64,000 nt of DNA from Tetragonia tetragonoides (GCA_038025085.1 CM076152.1:38939501-39003500); one strand, 5' to 3'; shown: positions 47,469-59,211, counted from the stretch's first letter. Numbers and translations: made by a program. Notes: generated by a model not told the origin, from the sequence alone.

Positions 47469-48616
47469 TTATGGATATATATTCTTGGGGTACCTGGGTC
47501 GGTATCTCTTGCCCTTGTACTTTAACAAAATGTAGGAGATATTCATTCATTATTTTATTGATTTTTGACTGGCTTCTTGGATGTCCAACAACTAGCCCAC
47601 TTCGGCACCTCCTCTCTCGTGCTATTTTTTGGACTTCATCATATATCAACTTTTTTCTTTTTTTTTTCTTTTTTTTTTTGTGATCGAGTTAGTGATAGAT
47701 CGATAAGCGATCATTGATCTTTTATTAAAAATTTTCAAATGATGCGAAAGAGCTATATATCAACATTCATTGAGAAAGAATCATCCCAAAATCGACACCT
47801 TACTTTTCAAGGCTCATCATATATCGAATCTAGTGTATCCCTTATGTCCACTCCCCTTTTATTTGTTTTATTTTATTTTTTATCTGGTATTAAATTTTAT
47901 TATTAATTATTTATGTAACACTCTAAAATTATTTAATATCATCTTTAATTTATTGATTAAAATATAATAATAATGTATATTGTTACGCTTTTATTTAATC
48001 AATTTAGAAAAATGTTGGTGTCTAATAATTTTATAAGTATTCTTTTTCGCTTTATGTGTTCGTCATTTTAGAGTCTTCTCTTTATGAATTCTTTGATCCA
48101 CCAGTGTGCATATAGCTAGTTTTTGTTCAAAGATCACATTGAATTTTTCTTTCTGGAATTGTTTGTTGTTGGGTATCATCCCCTTGTATATGTCTTATAT
48201 CTCATAATTTTTTTCACCGTACCAGTCATTATCAATTATATATATATTTCTCAAAGAGATAGAGGATTTGGTTGTATTTTAAGTGCATGCAAGGATAAAT
48301 TGAACAGTAATTAAGTACTATTAGTAACAATAAGGTAAATGGTATAAAAGTTAACAATAAGCTCAACAATCCAAGATTGTAAACAAAAGGAATTGAATGA
48401 AGGAACACAATAAACTAGGATCAGAAATGAAGTGATTATTTGAAATAATTTAAAATCAAATCAAATTAAACCAGCGCGTTAGACAACAACGTACACAGTG
48501 AGGAGATCGAGGATGGAGGATTTTATTGAAATAAATGCATTTAATTATTGCAATAATAATATTGCATGCATATTAATAAGATCAAGGGACTTCGTTGTTG
48601 TAGGAGTATTAATTAA
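47469..48616. other. Intergenic, AT-rich
   Basis: Contains T-rich tracts (47648-47683). The 3' end near 48480-48530 carries the 3' UTR motif TTTTATTGAAA shared with other phylloplanin-like loci (poly(A) signal AATAAA on the minus strand). No intact gene. Confidence 0.5.
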
Positions 48617-48914
48617 GCGCCACGGGTGAAGGTACCGCCGACTAGGTTAAGGACGCGATCGACGATGGGCCCTTCAGGGATGAGGTTGGCTCAACAATGG
48701 AAACGAGGCCTTTTTCGGTTTCGACTACGTTTACCCTGGCGTTGACCAAGGGTAATGAGTCACCGGTGTTGGTTCCGTTGGCGGAACAATAGAGGTTCCG
48801 GCCGGTTACCACCACTTGGTTCACGGCGTTATTGTTGACTTGTGCATGGGCTTGTGAGGTTGCTAGTACTATAAGGATTGCAAATGCGAGATACGCTTTT
48901 GGTGCACCACCCAT
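48617..48914 (-). pseudogene. Phylloplanin-like gene 2, internal deletion
   Basis: On the minus strand MGGAPKAYLAFAILIVLATS (signal peptide) leads to VTGRNLYCSANGTNTGDSLPL and VETEKGLVSIVE. It then jumps directly to the family C-terminus (ANLIPEGPIVD...GGTFTRGA, stop near 48617) in another frame. Compared with the intact locus at 58745 about 50 codons are missing, including the second conserved cysteine. The continuous frame stops at 48642 after 90 aa. A truncated secreted product is possible but unlikely to fold normally. Confidence 0.8.
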
Positions 48915-49074
48915 TATTTTACGTGCTGTATTTTTTAGGAGACAAAATTATTTGAAGTGAGGTTGGTTTGGTGATTATTGATAGAGTATTGGGTTTGACT
49001 TTTGAGTTGTGGTGGAAAATAGAGGGGTTTAAGGCCGTTACTTGCTTATAGGGTGGGTTATAAACATATCATTG

Positions 49075-49115
49075 CTGCTTAGCTACCTAGCATGGGCTCT
49101 GTGTATGATTTATCG
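49075..49115 (-). promoter_or_regulatory. Shared distal promoter element, locus 2
   Basis: Contains GGGCTCTGTGTATGATTTAT (plus-strand view), also found above the loci at 51096 (near 51309), 55341 (near 55519) and 58745 (near 58903). In each case it sits upstream of a TATA box. Confidence 0.6.
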
Positions 49116-49496
49116 CTGTCGCTCAGTCGCCCTATTATATCTCTAAATTGGACCACTGCAATGCATGCGCAGGATATCACTCCACGCAATGAACTTCAAA
49201 TTGATGATCTTGTGTGTTGTGTATGCACATCCACCATATAGTTTTCAACATCTTCATTTTTTAATTTGAACACCTTATCATAAGGAAACAGAAAACCAAG
49301 AAAAAAGAAACGAACAAAAGCTCTAATAATTGTCATATGGAGTATCCCCTTAAATTGCATTGTTTAATTGCTTTTAATTTCCAGGTAAAAATATATGACA
49401 AACTTTTGATCCTATATTCAAAGCATAAAAATTACTTCATCATAAGATTAATAAAATTTATAATTTGTGATTTTTAGTAATTATAAAAGTAAAAAC

Positions 49497-50262
49497 AAAA
49501 ACTTGTATAAGACATTTTTACCGTAACGTTTGGTGAGACAAGTGTCAATTTTTTGTGAAACAATGATCGTCGCTAACTCACTGCTAAAAATAGTTGACCC
49601 CAAATACATTAAATTCTAAATAGTAATTTCATTTATCTATGGGTTGGTCTCATCAGTCTCACAAAGAACTTGCTACTACGTATATACAAGTTGTTGCCAA
49701 AGTTAGTTCTTGAAACTCTTTGAAAAATTTATCACAATTAAATAATTGAAATGCTGATTGTGATAGGGTCGGGTCGCAAACATTCTGGTGGTTCAGTAAC
49801 ACCACTTGACAATGTTACTCTTTGATACATCCTTGAAAATAGGGAGTGTTTTAGATTATTTGAAAAAAAAAAAGAATAAATTATCCTATTGATTGGAATA
49901 ACATCACATAAGTAAATAGGTAGTTTGTTATTACTAAACAGGTAGATGTTGGATATATATGTTGAAATCTTAATTTGCCTCGTTTTTTTTTTTGTCAAAA
50001 TACAGGGGCAGGAGATACTGAGATATCCCATGAAATATATTTGCATATATTCTAACTTAAAGCTCATTGCCACGTGCTGATTTTTTTATATTTTACAAAT
50101 AATAAGTCTTGTGCAGTGAGATCCACTCAATTACAGAAAAATAGGGTTATATACAATTTAATAACAAGGGTTATTTATGAGTAGTGACTCTTATTTTACT
50201 AAAAAGTGATTATCGTTACTAAAAGTTATGATAAGATCATTTTATACAACTTAGAATTTGTT
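49497..50262. repeat. Two copies of an 'AAGACxxTTTTAC' MITE-like family
   Basis: About 49497-49672 (plus) reads AAAACTTGTATAAGACATTT to GGGTTGGTCTCATCAGTCTC. About 50105-50262 is the reverse (AATAAGTCTTGTGCAGTGAG to AGATCATTTTATACAACTT). Same family as 60543-60707 and 61050-61205. Confidence 0.6.
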
Positions 50263-50643
50263 GCAGTTAGCAGGATTTGTTGGTTATTGGAAGCTAACGC
50301 TAGGAGAAAATGAACAGTTGATAAGGCAAAAGGTAAAAGCAGTACACTAGCAAGCTAAGTTGCAAACCTAATCTGCGATTAATTATTTCAAGCATGCATT
50401 TTGGCCCTTATTTTCAAACAGATCGCAACATACCAATAATAATATAGCTATTACATATATTACAGCCTTCTTATTGAAATATAAATACTTAGAAATCAAA
50501 AGGGAAAGTAAACCAAATGAAGTACACTTTCAAATTAAACCTACAGATCGATATATCAGTAAGGAGAGTAGAGAGGGAATTATTGAAAGGGAGAGAAATG
50601 CATGCTATGCATGCATGAATATATGGAGTAACGTATATGCAGG

Positions 50644-51096
50644 TTAAGCAGCGACTTTGGTAAAGGTGTTGACGACTAGAGTGAGGACGCCCTGAACAAG
50701 AGGTTCTTGAACGATGGGGATACCCTCAAGGAAACCGGTAGCTTTCGACAAGACAGCACACGTCGAGATGGGGAGGGGAACGCGGAGCCTCAAAGCAGGT
50801 AGCAGAGTAATGGTTTTTAGGATGGTCAAGTCTCTGGTTATGATCGTGACAGACCCATCGGTCGCCGTGACATTGGAACCAATGACGAGCTGGCGGTTAA
50901 GGCTAAGGTTGACCCTAGCGTTGGCTATTGGTGCGGCGTCACCGGTGTTGGTCCCGTTGAAGGCGCAATAGAGGATGGTGTTTGTCGACATCTCGGTGAC
51001 GTCAACGCCGCCAACGGTGAGTGCATGGGCGGCTTGTGAGGTGGCTAAGACCACAAGGATTGCAAAACAAAGAAAGGCTTTTGGTGCACCAGCCAT
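50644..51096 (-). CDS. Phylloplanin-like secreted protein 3
   Basis: Single-exon, 150 aa, minus strand. Signal peptide about 1-26 (MAGAPKAFLCFAILVVLATS..HA). Mature part has YCAFNGTNTGD, IANARVNL, VIGSNVTATDGS, RVPLPISTCAVLS and GVLTLVV. Size, the leader, CxxNG near the mature N-terminus and the PISTC motif match tobacco phylloplanin and related Ole e 1-like proteins. Phylloplanin is secreted to the leaf surface by trichomes and inhibits oomycete spores; that role here is inference. TATA at about 51225 (CTTATAAAAAACCCC on minus). Intact. Nearly the same as the locus at 55341, mostly differing between residues 80 and 135. Confidence 0.85.
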   Translation of the reverse strand: MAGAPKAFLCFAILVVLATSQAAHALTVGGVDVTEMSTNTILYCAFNGTNTGDAAPIANARVNLSLNRQLVIGSNVTATDGSVTIITRDLTILKTITLLPALRLRVPLPISTCAVLSKATGFLEGIPIVQEPLVQGVLTLVVNTFTKVAA

Positions 51097-51447
51097 TATT
51101 ATTAAGTTTGTTTGTTGATAAAATTCAAAAGTTTTGAGTTTTGAGTTTTGAGTTTGTTTGTTGATAGTACTATCGATCAGTTTGAGTTGGGGTGGTGGAT
51201 GGAAAAGAGAGGGGATGAAAGGGGTTTTTTATAAGGTGGGTTTTGTAATAAGGACCATTATGGCATCTGGCATGGCTAGCTAGTTGCTTAGCTACTTAAT
51301 TAGCATGCATGGGCTCAGTGTATGATTTATTTCATCTCTTGCTCAATCGCTCTATATCAATCAATCTCCTACTGCAACTTGTTCTGAAATATCCATACCT
51401 ACATATCCTTCTTAAAAATAGAGGATGGGACAAAATAATAATACTAA

Positions 51448-52235
51448 TCCCTCCGTTTCAAATTCTCCTTTCCATTTGATTTTACACGGGGTCTAAGACA
51501 ACACTTTGATCATGGATAATTATAGTTTTATAATAACTATAAAAATAATAAGAATGTGATACTTTGAAAATATAATTAAAAATAATAAGTATATATTGTA
51601 GTCATTTGTTAATTGGAATGGAGTTCAGTAAATTAAGTTTATGAAGTTGCAATTTTCTCCATTTTCCAACAAAATTGGTATCAAAGCCAACAAAATTGGT
51701 ACCAGAGCTCTAGTGGTCTTGTGGCCTTGTGAGGGTTCAAAAATAAAGATGTAGAAAATAATATGGAGAGAAGTGCTCCAAATATTGAAGGTTCGTGTTG
51801 GTGAGAAGTGCGTCAACAAATTTCGTGATGGTTGATGAGAAGTGCATCAACAAGTGGACGAGATGTGCGTCTATAAATTTGAAGAAAGTTGATGAGAAGT
51901 GCATCAACAATTGACAAGAAGTGCATCAAGGAGAGAAGTGCTCCTAAACCTACTGCAAGTTAGTGATAATGTGCATCCAAAAACAAAAAAGATAAAATAA
52001 AATGGCGACGATGATAGATGAGACATGCATCATAAAATGAAGAGAAGTGCTTACAAGTTGTGGAAAGACGTGCCCCATACATCTTGCTTAAAGAGATTTT
52101 GGAGCAAGGGAGTGTGTTGAATCATGTCCAAAATTACTTAAATAAAATTAATATTTGGTGGTAGATTATATTTCCTAAGAATTAGGAGTTGTGAGGTTAT
52201 ATATTAGTGGAGTGACAATTAGTCACATAATTATC
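51448..52235. mobile_element. Possible non-autonomous Copia-type remnant
   Basis: Two primer-binding-site-like copies, TGGTATCAAAGC (51677-51688) and TGGTACCAGAGC (51698-51709), resemble the initiator tRNA-Met complement used by Copia elements. Downstream is a non-coding stretch with about eight copies of GAGAAGTGCATCAAC-like units (51770-52050). A purine tract then precedes TGTGTTGAATC (about 52113), LTR-start-like. No matching 5' LTR seen. A Stowaway-like end (CCCTCCGTTTCAAATT) lies at 51451. Confidence 0.4.
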
Positions 52236-52859
52236 CGATGTTGGAAGAAGCAGAACATGATTAGAGAGAATAGGATGAAGAAGCAGCACAATGCTTGGTG
52301 GGTCTACTCTCTTTCTCAAGCAGAACATACAATCCAATTGGCATGGTAAAAGTTTCTCAAAAGACTAATAAGCCAAGTTTTACTTGACATAAAAAAAAAA
52401 TCATTTTTGCCTCTCGAACAACTAAGGTGTGTTGAGAACTAGAGTCTTGTACGTCAAACAACAGGAAATATCCACATCAGTAGGTGATTGGGTTCTACAT
52501 GCACACAGTTCATGCAATATTCTTAATTTATATTTGCCTATAAGCTGAAAATATGCCACTCCTCTCCAAAACCCCAAGAAACGATGTTCACCATGTAACC
52601 AATAAATAAATCCTCAGTATTTAGAATTGTCATAGAATGACATAAAGGGAAAATAATAGAGTAGCATTTTTCCCATGCAACAGATAACAGCATGAAAAGA
52701 TGGGTGGTAAAGAACAATTTTATCGGTTATAGAAAGCGGTCTTTTACAATTAACCAATTACAAAATGCAATCTCAACCAAGATCCTCTTTGAAGCAAGAG
52801 TGATATATAACATATCATGGCTTATGATTCACAGTATTTCTTTTAACATAGTGAAGAAG

Positions 52860-53085
52860 GAGCCCACCCCTCCCCCCAGCTAAACTGCCCCGTGCAGGGC
52901 AAAGCTAGGGACCATGTGGAAAAGCCTGAAACAAACGCAGATTGTATAAACTATTCGGTCACCCTTCAGCTTCCATCACATGGAAAGTGAGGCCATAGGA
53001 ATTGAACCCTAGTAATGCCTGTAGAAACTAGATCAACACAGTTGAGCTCCAAACTCTAGGGTGCTAGGCTTCAAAAGGGTTTTGA
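52860..53085 (-). mobile_element. Candidate SINE, minus strand
   Basis: Minus strand has GGGTTCAATTCC (box B-like) after a CTAGAGTTTGGAGCTCAAC segment, then a body ending in CAGTTTAGCTGGGGGGAGG. A 20-bp direct repeat TGACAATTAGTCACATAATT flanks a larger interval (52213-52232 and 53103-53122). Confidence 0.4.
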
Positions 53086-53194
53086 CAGGAAACTACAGTT
53101 GATGACAATTAGTCACATAATTTAAAAATGTTGCCAACTCATTTATTTATTGGGATGTTCAATTAATTCCTTGAAGAAAATTAGGATGCATGTC

Positions 53195-53195
<1 letters not shown>

Positions 53196-53270
<75 letters not shown>
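53196..53270. repeat. (TA)n microsatellite
   Basis: Uninterrupted TA tract of about 70 bp, within a segment (53150-53440) that duplicates 45955-46100 and 46411-46460. Confidence 0.95.
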
Positions 53271-53272
<2 letters not shown>

Positions 53273-53439
53273 AGGATATCCCTCCACGTACGTACGTACG
53301 CATGGAAGTTCGAATTAATGATATTGTGTGTGTTGTGTATGCACATACACCATATAGCTTCAACAACATCTCCATTTTTCAATTTCGCAACAAAGTCAAT
53401 GAAGTTTATGTTTATGGGTATCTACCGTCTTGTACTTTG

Positions 53440-54891
53440 ACAAAATGTAGTAGATATAAAAATATTCATTATTTTATTTTTATTTTCTTTTTAAAAAAAT
53501 TTGAACCGGTTACCCTTTAACCCGAAGTTTTAGGACATTGATGATCGTCCCGATCATTCTAATTTAGCTAAGGAAAAAAGTTCGCGAACTTGATCTGACC
53601 TGACCGACCATCGCCCATTTTGCCAGATCTACTTCGGACATACACTTTGTAACAGGGTCACTAACTACTTCAAACTTTGCCTGGATTATATTCCTTAACT
53701 ACTACCACTTGAAAGTAGATTGAGCTGTCAAAATTTTATCTAACCTGAAAACTCGACTCATATACCGACTCAAAAATTTTGGGTCATGAACAAAGAATTT
53801 CAATTTGAAATAAAATCCGATGCATACCGAACTCAAAAAATTAACATTTATTGGGTCAAACACGAACTCACTCTAAGTCAACCCATGGTGTTGGGACTTT
53901 CAAAACGAAACACATTAGCATGAAAAAGTGGATGATAAAAGATTTAATCATATCAAAATTTCTTCCATATCAACTAATTTTGACAATTGTAAATTTTCAT
54001 TTCTCTTAAATAATAGGAGTTTTTCTAATCCTTATATAACAGTCTTAACTAATTTTTATATTGATATAGATTTTGATATTTCATTTGCGTTATTAGTAAA
54101 ACTCAATAACAGGTGAAAATCTTACGGTATGAAGTATTTTTTCAAGTAGTTGAGAACCATATATTTCATGTCTAATATCAATATTGTTGAAAATTTTACT
54201 TTATCGTTGAAAATAGAATTAATTTTGCAATTATAACCTAAATTATAAAAATAAGTGCTCAAGCCGTTGGGTCGATGCGAACCCGAACACTCTGGATCAT
54301 GAATGAGCATTTCTCGACCTGAAAACAAAACGACACGACCATGTAAATGATCCAAACGAATATGACTCGATCCAATCCTAACCTGACCAACCTGTTTGAC
54401 ACCTCTATTTAGAAAATAAGTTCCACTTAATTTTTTGATTGTCGTCCGATCCATCCTTTCTACAAGTTTGGAAGGACGTTTAAAAGTTTCTTATGATGAG
54501 GGTTGCCTTTGTTAGTGTTCAACATGAACGGTTATTATAAGGTAAAAGCAGTACGTACACTTGCAAGTTGCAAACCAAAATCTGCGATTAATTCATTCAA
54601 GGCTTTTGGCCGCCCTTATTCTCAAACAGACATATACCGATAATATGACATACGGAGTATATTTTAGCCTTCTTATTGGAACGTACATAAATACTTAGAA
54701 AATAAAAGGGAAAGCAAACCAAATTAAAGTACACCCCAATTTCCAAACCTACAGATCGGTAAGGAGGGGAGAAAGAGAATTATTGAAGACCAGGAAAATG
54801 CATGCTATGCGTGCATGAATATATGGAGTAACGTAGGTTTAATTACGTTACTCCATATAATAATATTATTATTAAACAGGTCAGGTGCAGG
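53440..54891. other. Intergenic, AT-rich
   Basis: No gene supported. From 54540 onward the sequence matches 50330-50640 (AAGGTAAAAGCAGTAC..., 3' flank of locus 3), marking the duplicated unit. A 3' palindrome ATTACGTTACTCCATATAAT with the mirrored ATATGGAGTAACGTAGG lies near 54820-54860. Confidence 0.55.
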
Positions 54892-55341
54892 TTAAGCGGC
54901 GATATTGGCAAAGGTGCGGATGACTAGAGTGAGGACACCATTAACAACGGGCCCTTGAACGATGGGGATACCCTCAAGGAAACCGGTAGCTCTCGCCAAG
55001 ACAGCACACGTCGAGATGGGAAGGGAAACGCGGAGGGTCAAGCCAGGTAGAGTAACGGTTCTTAGGATGGACAAGTCTCTGGTGACGATCGTGACTGACC
55101 CATCGGTCGCCGTGACATTGGAACCAATGACGAGCTGGCGATTAAGGCTAAGGTTGACTCTGGCGTTGGCTATTGGTGCGGCGTCACCGGTGTTGGTCCC
55201 GTTGAAGGCGCAATAGAGAATGGTGTTTGTCGACATCTCGGTGACGTCAACGCCACCAACGGTGAGTGCATGGGCGGCTTGTGAGGTGGCTAAGACCACA
55301 AGGATTGCGAAACAAAGAAAGGCTTTTGGTGCACCAGCCAT
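54892..55341 (-). CDS. Phylloplanin-like secreted protein 4
   Basis: Single-exon, 149 aa, minus strand. The first 84 residues look identical to those of the locus at 51096, then diverge lightly (TIVTRDLSILRTVTLPGLTL...ANIAA). Signal peptide 1-26; mature cysteines in YCAFNG and PISTCAVLA. TATA at about 55438 (CTTATAAATAACCCC on minus) and a distal GTGTATGATTTATCTCATC element. Intact. Same likely role as locus 3; the two arose by a recent segmental duplication. Confidence 0.85.
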   Translation of the reverse strand: MAGAPKAFLCFAILVVLATSQAAHALTVGGVDVTEMSTNTILYCAFNGTNTGDAAPIANARVNLSLNRQLVIGSNVTATDGSVTIVTRDLSILRTVTLPGLTLRVSLPISTCAVLARATGFLEGIPIVQGPVVNGVLTLVIRTFANIAA

Positions 55342-55913
55342 TTTTGTTGCTTGATAGTATTGAGTTTGTTTGTTGCTTGATAGTATTGAGTTTGAGTTGT
55401 GGTGGTGGAAAAGTGAGGGGATGAAAGGGGTTATTTATAAGGTTTTTTTTTTTTTTTTTTTTTGGTAAGGACCATTAATGCATGGCTAGCTAGTTGGTTA
55501 GCTACGTACTTAATTAGGATGGGCTCATGCAGTGTATGATTTATCTCATCTCATAGCTTAGCCAGGGCAACTTGTTGTGAGCTACCCATGCTGTGTTGTA
55601 TTCAACTGAACGTACATACGCTTAATTAATTAATAAGTTTGCTACAATTTCAAAATCGAGAATTAATTATATTAATTAAAATCTTGACTTCTTGAGGTAA
55701 GTAGTTAATTAGCTCACAATCATTGATGCTAAATTTGTATTACGTGTTATATATGTTCTATGCCTTAGCTAACTTGTACACGCGGTACAGTACTAGCCTC
55801 TGTTTCCAAATGAGGTGAGCAGTGCAAGTAGAGCATGGTAGTTTATATCAGGTGTACGTTGCGTGTTCTTGCATTGGAGTAGACGTATGGGGTACAGTTT
55901 CACAGAGTATTTA

Positions 55914-56218
55914 GGGACCGTTTGGTTGGGAGTAATGATTAAAGGGGTAATGGAGCAAATTAAAGTGTAAAATATATAGTAAGGTGAAGTGGTGATGACG
56001 GTAATTAATGATTAAGGGGGTAATGGAGCAATGAGGGAAAAATGGGGGAAAATCATTACCAAAGGGGGAGGTGGGTTTTTATTATCCCCCAAATGAGGGT
56101 AATCACTACCCTCCTTCTCACAAAATCTAACCTCCACTAACTCAGATACTTCTCCTTTCAGCCTATAAATTGGTTTCATCACCCCCCTTAATCATTACGC
56201 ACCCAACCAAACGGCCCC
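55914..56218. mobile_element. Harbinger/Tourist-type MITE with TTA duplication
   Basis: Ends GGGACCGTTTGGTTGGG and inverted GGGGCCGTTTGGTTGGG, followed by TAATGATTAA on both arms. TTA at 55911-55913 and 56219-56221. 305 bp, non-coding. Confidence 0.88.
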
Positions 56219-56389
56219 TTAAAGTTCTGTCCAATCTTCACAAAGTTTGTCTGAGCTCGATCAGAAAAACGTGCTTAAAGTAGACGTATGGGATATGGCT
56301 TAGCTTCTCGATCACATTTCCACATAATAAAGTTGTATTTGCTTATGGAGTACATATTTAAGGTGCGTTCTTTCCCACTTATCTTCAAT

Positions 56390-56710
56390 GATTTTCATTA
56401 CTATTGATTGGGTAAGGTCTTGCCACTCATTTTCATTGATTGGGTAAGATTCTAGCTACCTCTTATTTCCACTGATTGAGTAAGCTCTTGTCAGTGATTT
56501 CCACTAATTCGGTAAGGTCCTTCCATTGATTCATCAGTAAGGGGTCCTTCCATTGATTCACCGCGGTAAGCTCCTTCCGTTGATTCATCGGTAAGGTCAT
56601 GTCACTGATTTTCACATATTTGGATAAGGTCGTGCCACGCACTGATCATTCTTACTGATCCATCAGTAAAGTTTTGCCAATGATTCCCACTGATTAGGTA
56701 AAGTTTAACA
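56390..56710. repeat. Diverged minisatellite
   Basis: About nine imperfect units of TTTCCACTGATTNGGTAAG followed by GTCNTGCCA, 25-35 bp each, all in direct orientation. Confidence 0.75.
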
Positions 56711-57320
56711 ATATTTGGATATGATCTTACATGATACTTTTACATATTGTAAATGGCTTTCTATTTAAGGTATGTACTTTTCGATGCGAATCTGCTGATG
56801 ATATATTTATATTTTTTGAAACGTGCGTGTAGAAAAATTTATACTTGTATTTGATTTTTAATATTTGGCGGACATCTAGTATAGCTCTTATAAAACTTTA
56901 AAAGTCTATCACAACTTGTACTCTATTTTTCATTATCTTAAACATAATTTGTTTAAGCTCATATGTTTAATATGTGCGATATATGCAAGAGCTACACATT
57001 TATGCTCTTTTTTTTTTCAACCATAATTTTGTTGTTAATATTTTTCTTTACTTATGGGAACCAACATTTAAATATGATCTTGCATGTTTCTTATACATAT
57101 TGTAAGTACATGTGTCTCACTTTAAATAAATAAAGTATACATCTTATGTGAATCTAAGGCAATACAAGTTTTTTTTCGGACATGTAGTAAAGGTTATATT
57201 TTATTTTTTTAATATTTGACAATGATATAGCGTAACTTCTATAAAACTCTAAAGGCATATCACAAATCAAACTCTATTTTTGATTGTTCTAAACTTTATT
57301 TATTTTTTGTTTTAATGGCT
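56706..57320. repeat. Two-copy tandem duplication, ~350-bp unit
   Basis: 56706-57000 and 57059-57320 share, in order, TATGATCTTNCATG, TACATATTGTAA, TTTTTAATATTTG, ATAAAACTNTAAA and ACTCTATTTTTNATT. Confidence 0.65.
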
Positions 57321-57682
57321 TTCTTACATAACGTTTCTATGTGCGCTCTCTGTATTCATGGAAAATGCCAACTTTATTTGTAAACATTGATTATTTTTCT
57401 TTCCCAAAGAGAGAAAAAAGAACAAAACATGTTAGCATAACTACATGCCAAGTCATTCAGTCGCCGAAATTTTTTGGTCGGAGAGGAAAGGATGCTATTT
57501 AATTGGTTAAAAAATATGTTTGTGGTAAAAACACTGCAAGCAGTGAAAGTTTGTGTTATTAATTGCAACGTAGTAAAAATTTGTGTTAATTTCACAATTT
57601 TTTCCTAAATTAAATGATATAGTAGGGTCATCCATGGGGAATTTTTCCTCAATAGTCAAGCATTTGAGATTTGATGGGGTTA

Positions 57683-57778
57683 CTCCCTCCGTCCCAAATT
57701 ATATGACAATGTTGAGACTTGTGACTCATATTGATAGAAGTTCCAAGTCCATTGTCATATAATTTGGAACGGAGGGAG
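57683..57778. mobile_element. Stowaway MITE
   Basis: 96-bp near-palindrome with ends CTCCCTCCGTCCCAAATTAT and inverted CTCCCTCCGTTCCAAATTAT, flanked by TA on both sides. Mariner-type. Confidence 0.95.
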
Positions 57779-58053
57779 TATTATTCAATTTTAGGGTAAC
57801 AAAGAGCCCATTGAGGATTGTGCTCAACTCAGTTACTCCGCCGGTGATGTATGTTTAAGCATGCCACTATACATGTAATGTTGCTTTCTTCTACGATTGT
57901 TTTGGAAGTGCATGCATGCATGGAGAAAATAATGAACAATAATTAAGTATACTATTATTGGTCATATAAGCCAAAAGGTGAAAGCAGAGTACACTTGCAA
58001 CATATTAATAAACCAAAATCTGTGGGTTTAATTAATATAGGTTCTGGCCCATA

Positions 58054-58091
<38 letters not shown>

Positions 58092-58307
58092 TGAACTAAC
58101 ATGATCATATATATCTTATGCAACTAAGCTAGTACAGGACAATCCAGGATTGTTGGAATGACTAAGTGAAATGGTTAAAAAGTACAGACAGACCAAATAT
58201 CCAAACCTGCGCGTTATACAATAACAGTGAGGAGAGGATAGAGGATTTTATTGAAAATAAATAAATGAATGCATGCATGCATATTAATGCTGCGAGTATT
58301 TGTTAAA

Positions 58308-58745
58308 TTAAGCGACACGGGTCAAGGTACCGCTGACTAGGTCAAGGACGCCATCGAGGGTGGTCCCTTCAGGGAAAAGGTTAGCCACAAGGGATCCCGG
58401 GCCAGACAAGAGAGAACAAGTACTAATAGACGAGAGGGGGATGCGCAACTGCAACCTTGAGACGCTAGCGATGCCATTTAAGATGGACAAGTCCTTGATT
58501 ACAATCTTGTAGGATCCATTGAGCCCAGTGAAAGCGGACCCAACGACGAGGCCATTGAGGAGGTCGACCACATTTACCTTGGCGTTCGCCAAGGGTAAAG
58601 AGCCACCGGTATTGGCTCCGTTGGCGGAACAAAAGAGGTTCCCGGTTACCACCAGTTGGTTCACGTTGGCTAGTGCATGGGCTTGTGAGCCTGCTAGCAC
58701 TACTAGGATTGCAAATGCGAGAAAGGCTTTTGGTGCACCAGCCAT
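58308..58745 (-). CDS. Phylloplanin-like secreted protein 5
   Basis: Single-exon, 145 aa, minus strand, start at the MAGAPKAF codon (58745) as in its relatives; an in-frame upstream ATG would add a lysine-rich MRNQKKKKPI and is unlikely. Signal peptide about 1-24. Mature part has VTGNLFCSANGANTGGSLPL, NGLVVGSAFTGLNGSYK and ISTCSLLSGPGS. The C-terminus GTLTRVA is shared with the broken locus 2, which is its closest relative. TATA on the minus strand (CCCTATAAATTTC) and the distal element near 58903. The 3' UTR carries CAATAAAATCC. Intact. Confidence 0.85.
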   Translation of the reverse strand: MAGAPKAFLAFAILVVLAGSQAHALANVNQLVVTGNLFCSANGANTGGSLPLANAKVNVVDLLNGLVVGSAFTGLNGSYKIVIKDLSILNGIASVSRLQLRIPLSSISTCSLLSGPGSLVANLFPEGTTLDGVLDLVSGTLTRVA

Positions 58746-59211
58746 TATTGGTTTTTTTTTTTTTTGGTTTCTCAATCAAAGAGTTAGATATATAAGAGGA
58801 GAGAAATTGAATCGAGATTGTTTTGGTGATTGATATTGAAATTTATAGGGTGGATTTTGTAAAGACCATCGTCGTCATATATAGCTGCTTAGCTACCTAG
58901 CATGGGCTCTGTGTATGATTTATCTCATCTCTCTTGCTCAGTCGCTTGCTATGTTCAACTTGTTCTGACTTCTGAGCTACCCATATGCTGAGATATTTAA
59001 CTACGTACATACTACTCTTATTAATAGTTATTAAGATCTTGAGGATGGGCTTCTATTGGCTAATTAACTGGCTGCACCTATCTACTACTCCCGGCCTCCA
59101 GACCACAAATAACATTACGTTGGACTTTTCGCAGTTTTCAAGATACTATTATTATTATTATTTTATTTTTTTGGTAGAAATGTACGTAATTATATAAATT
59201 AGTTAATCATG

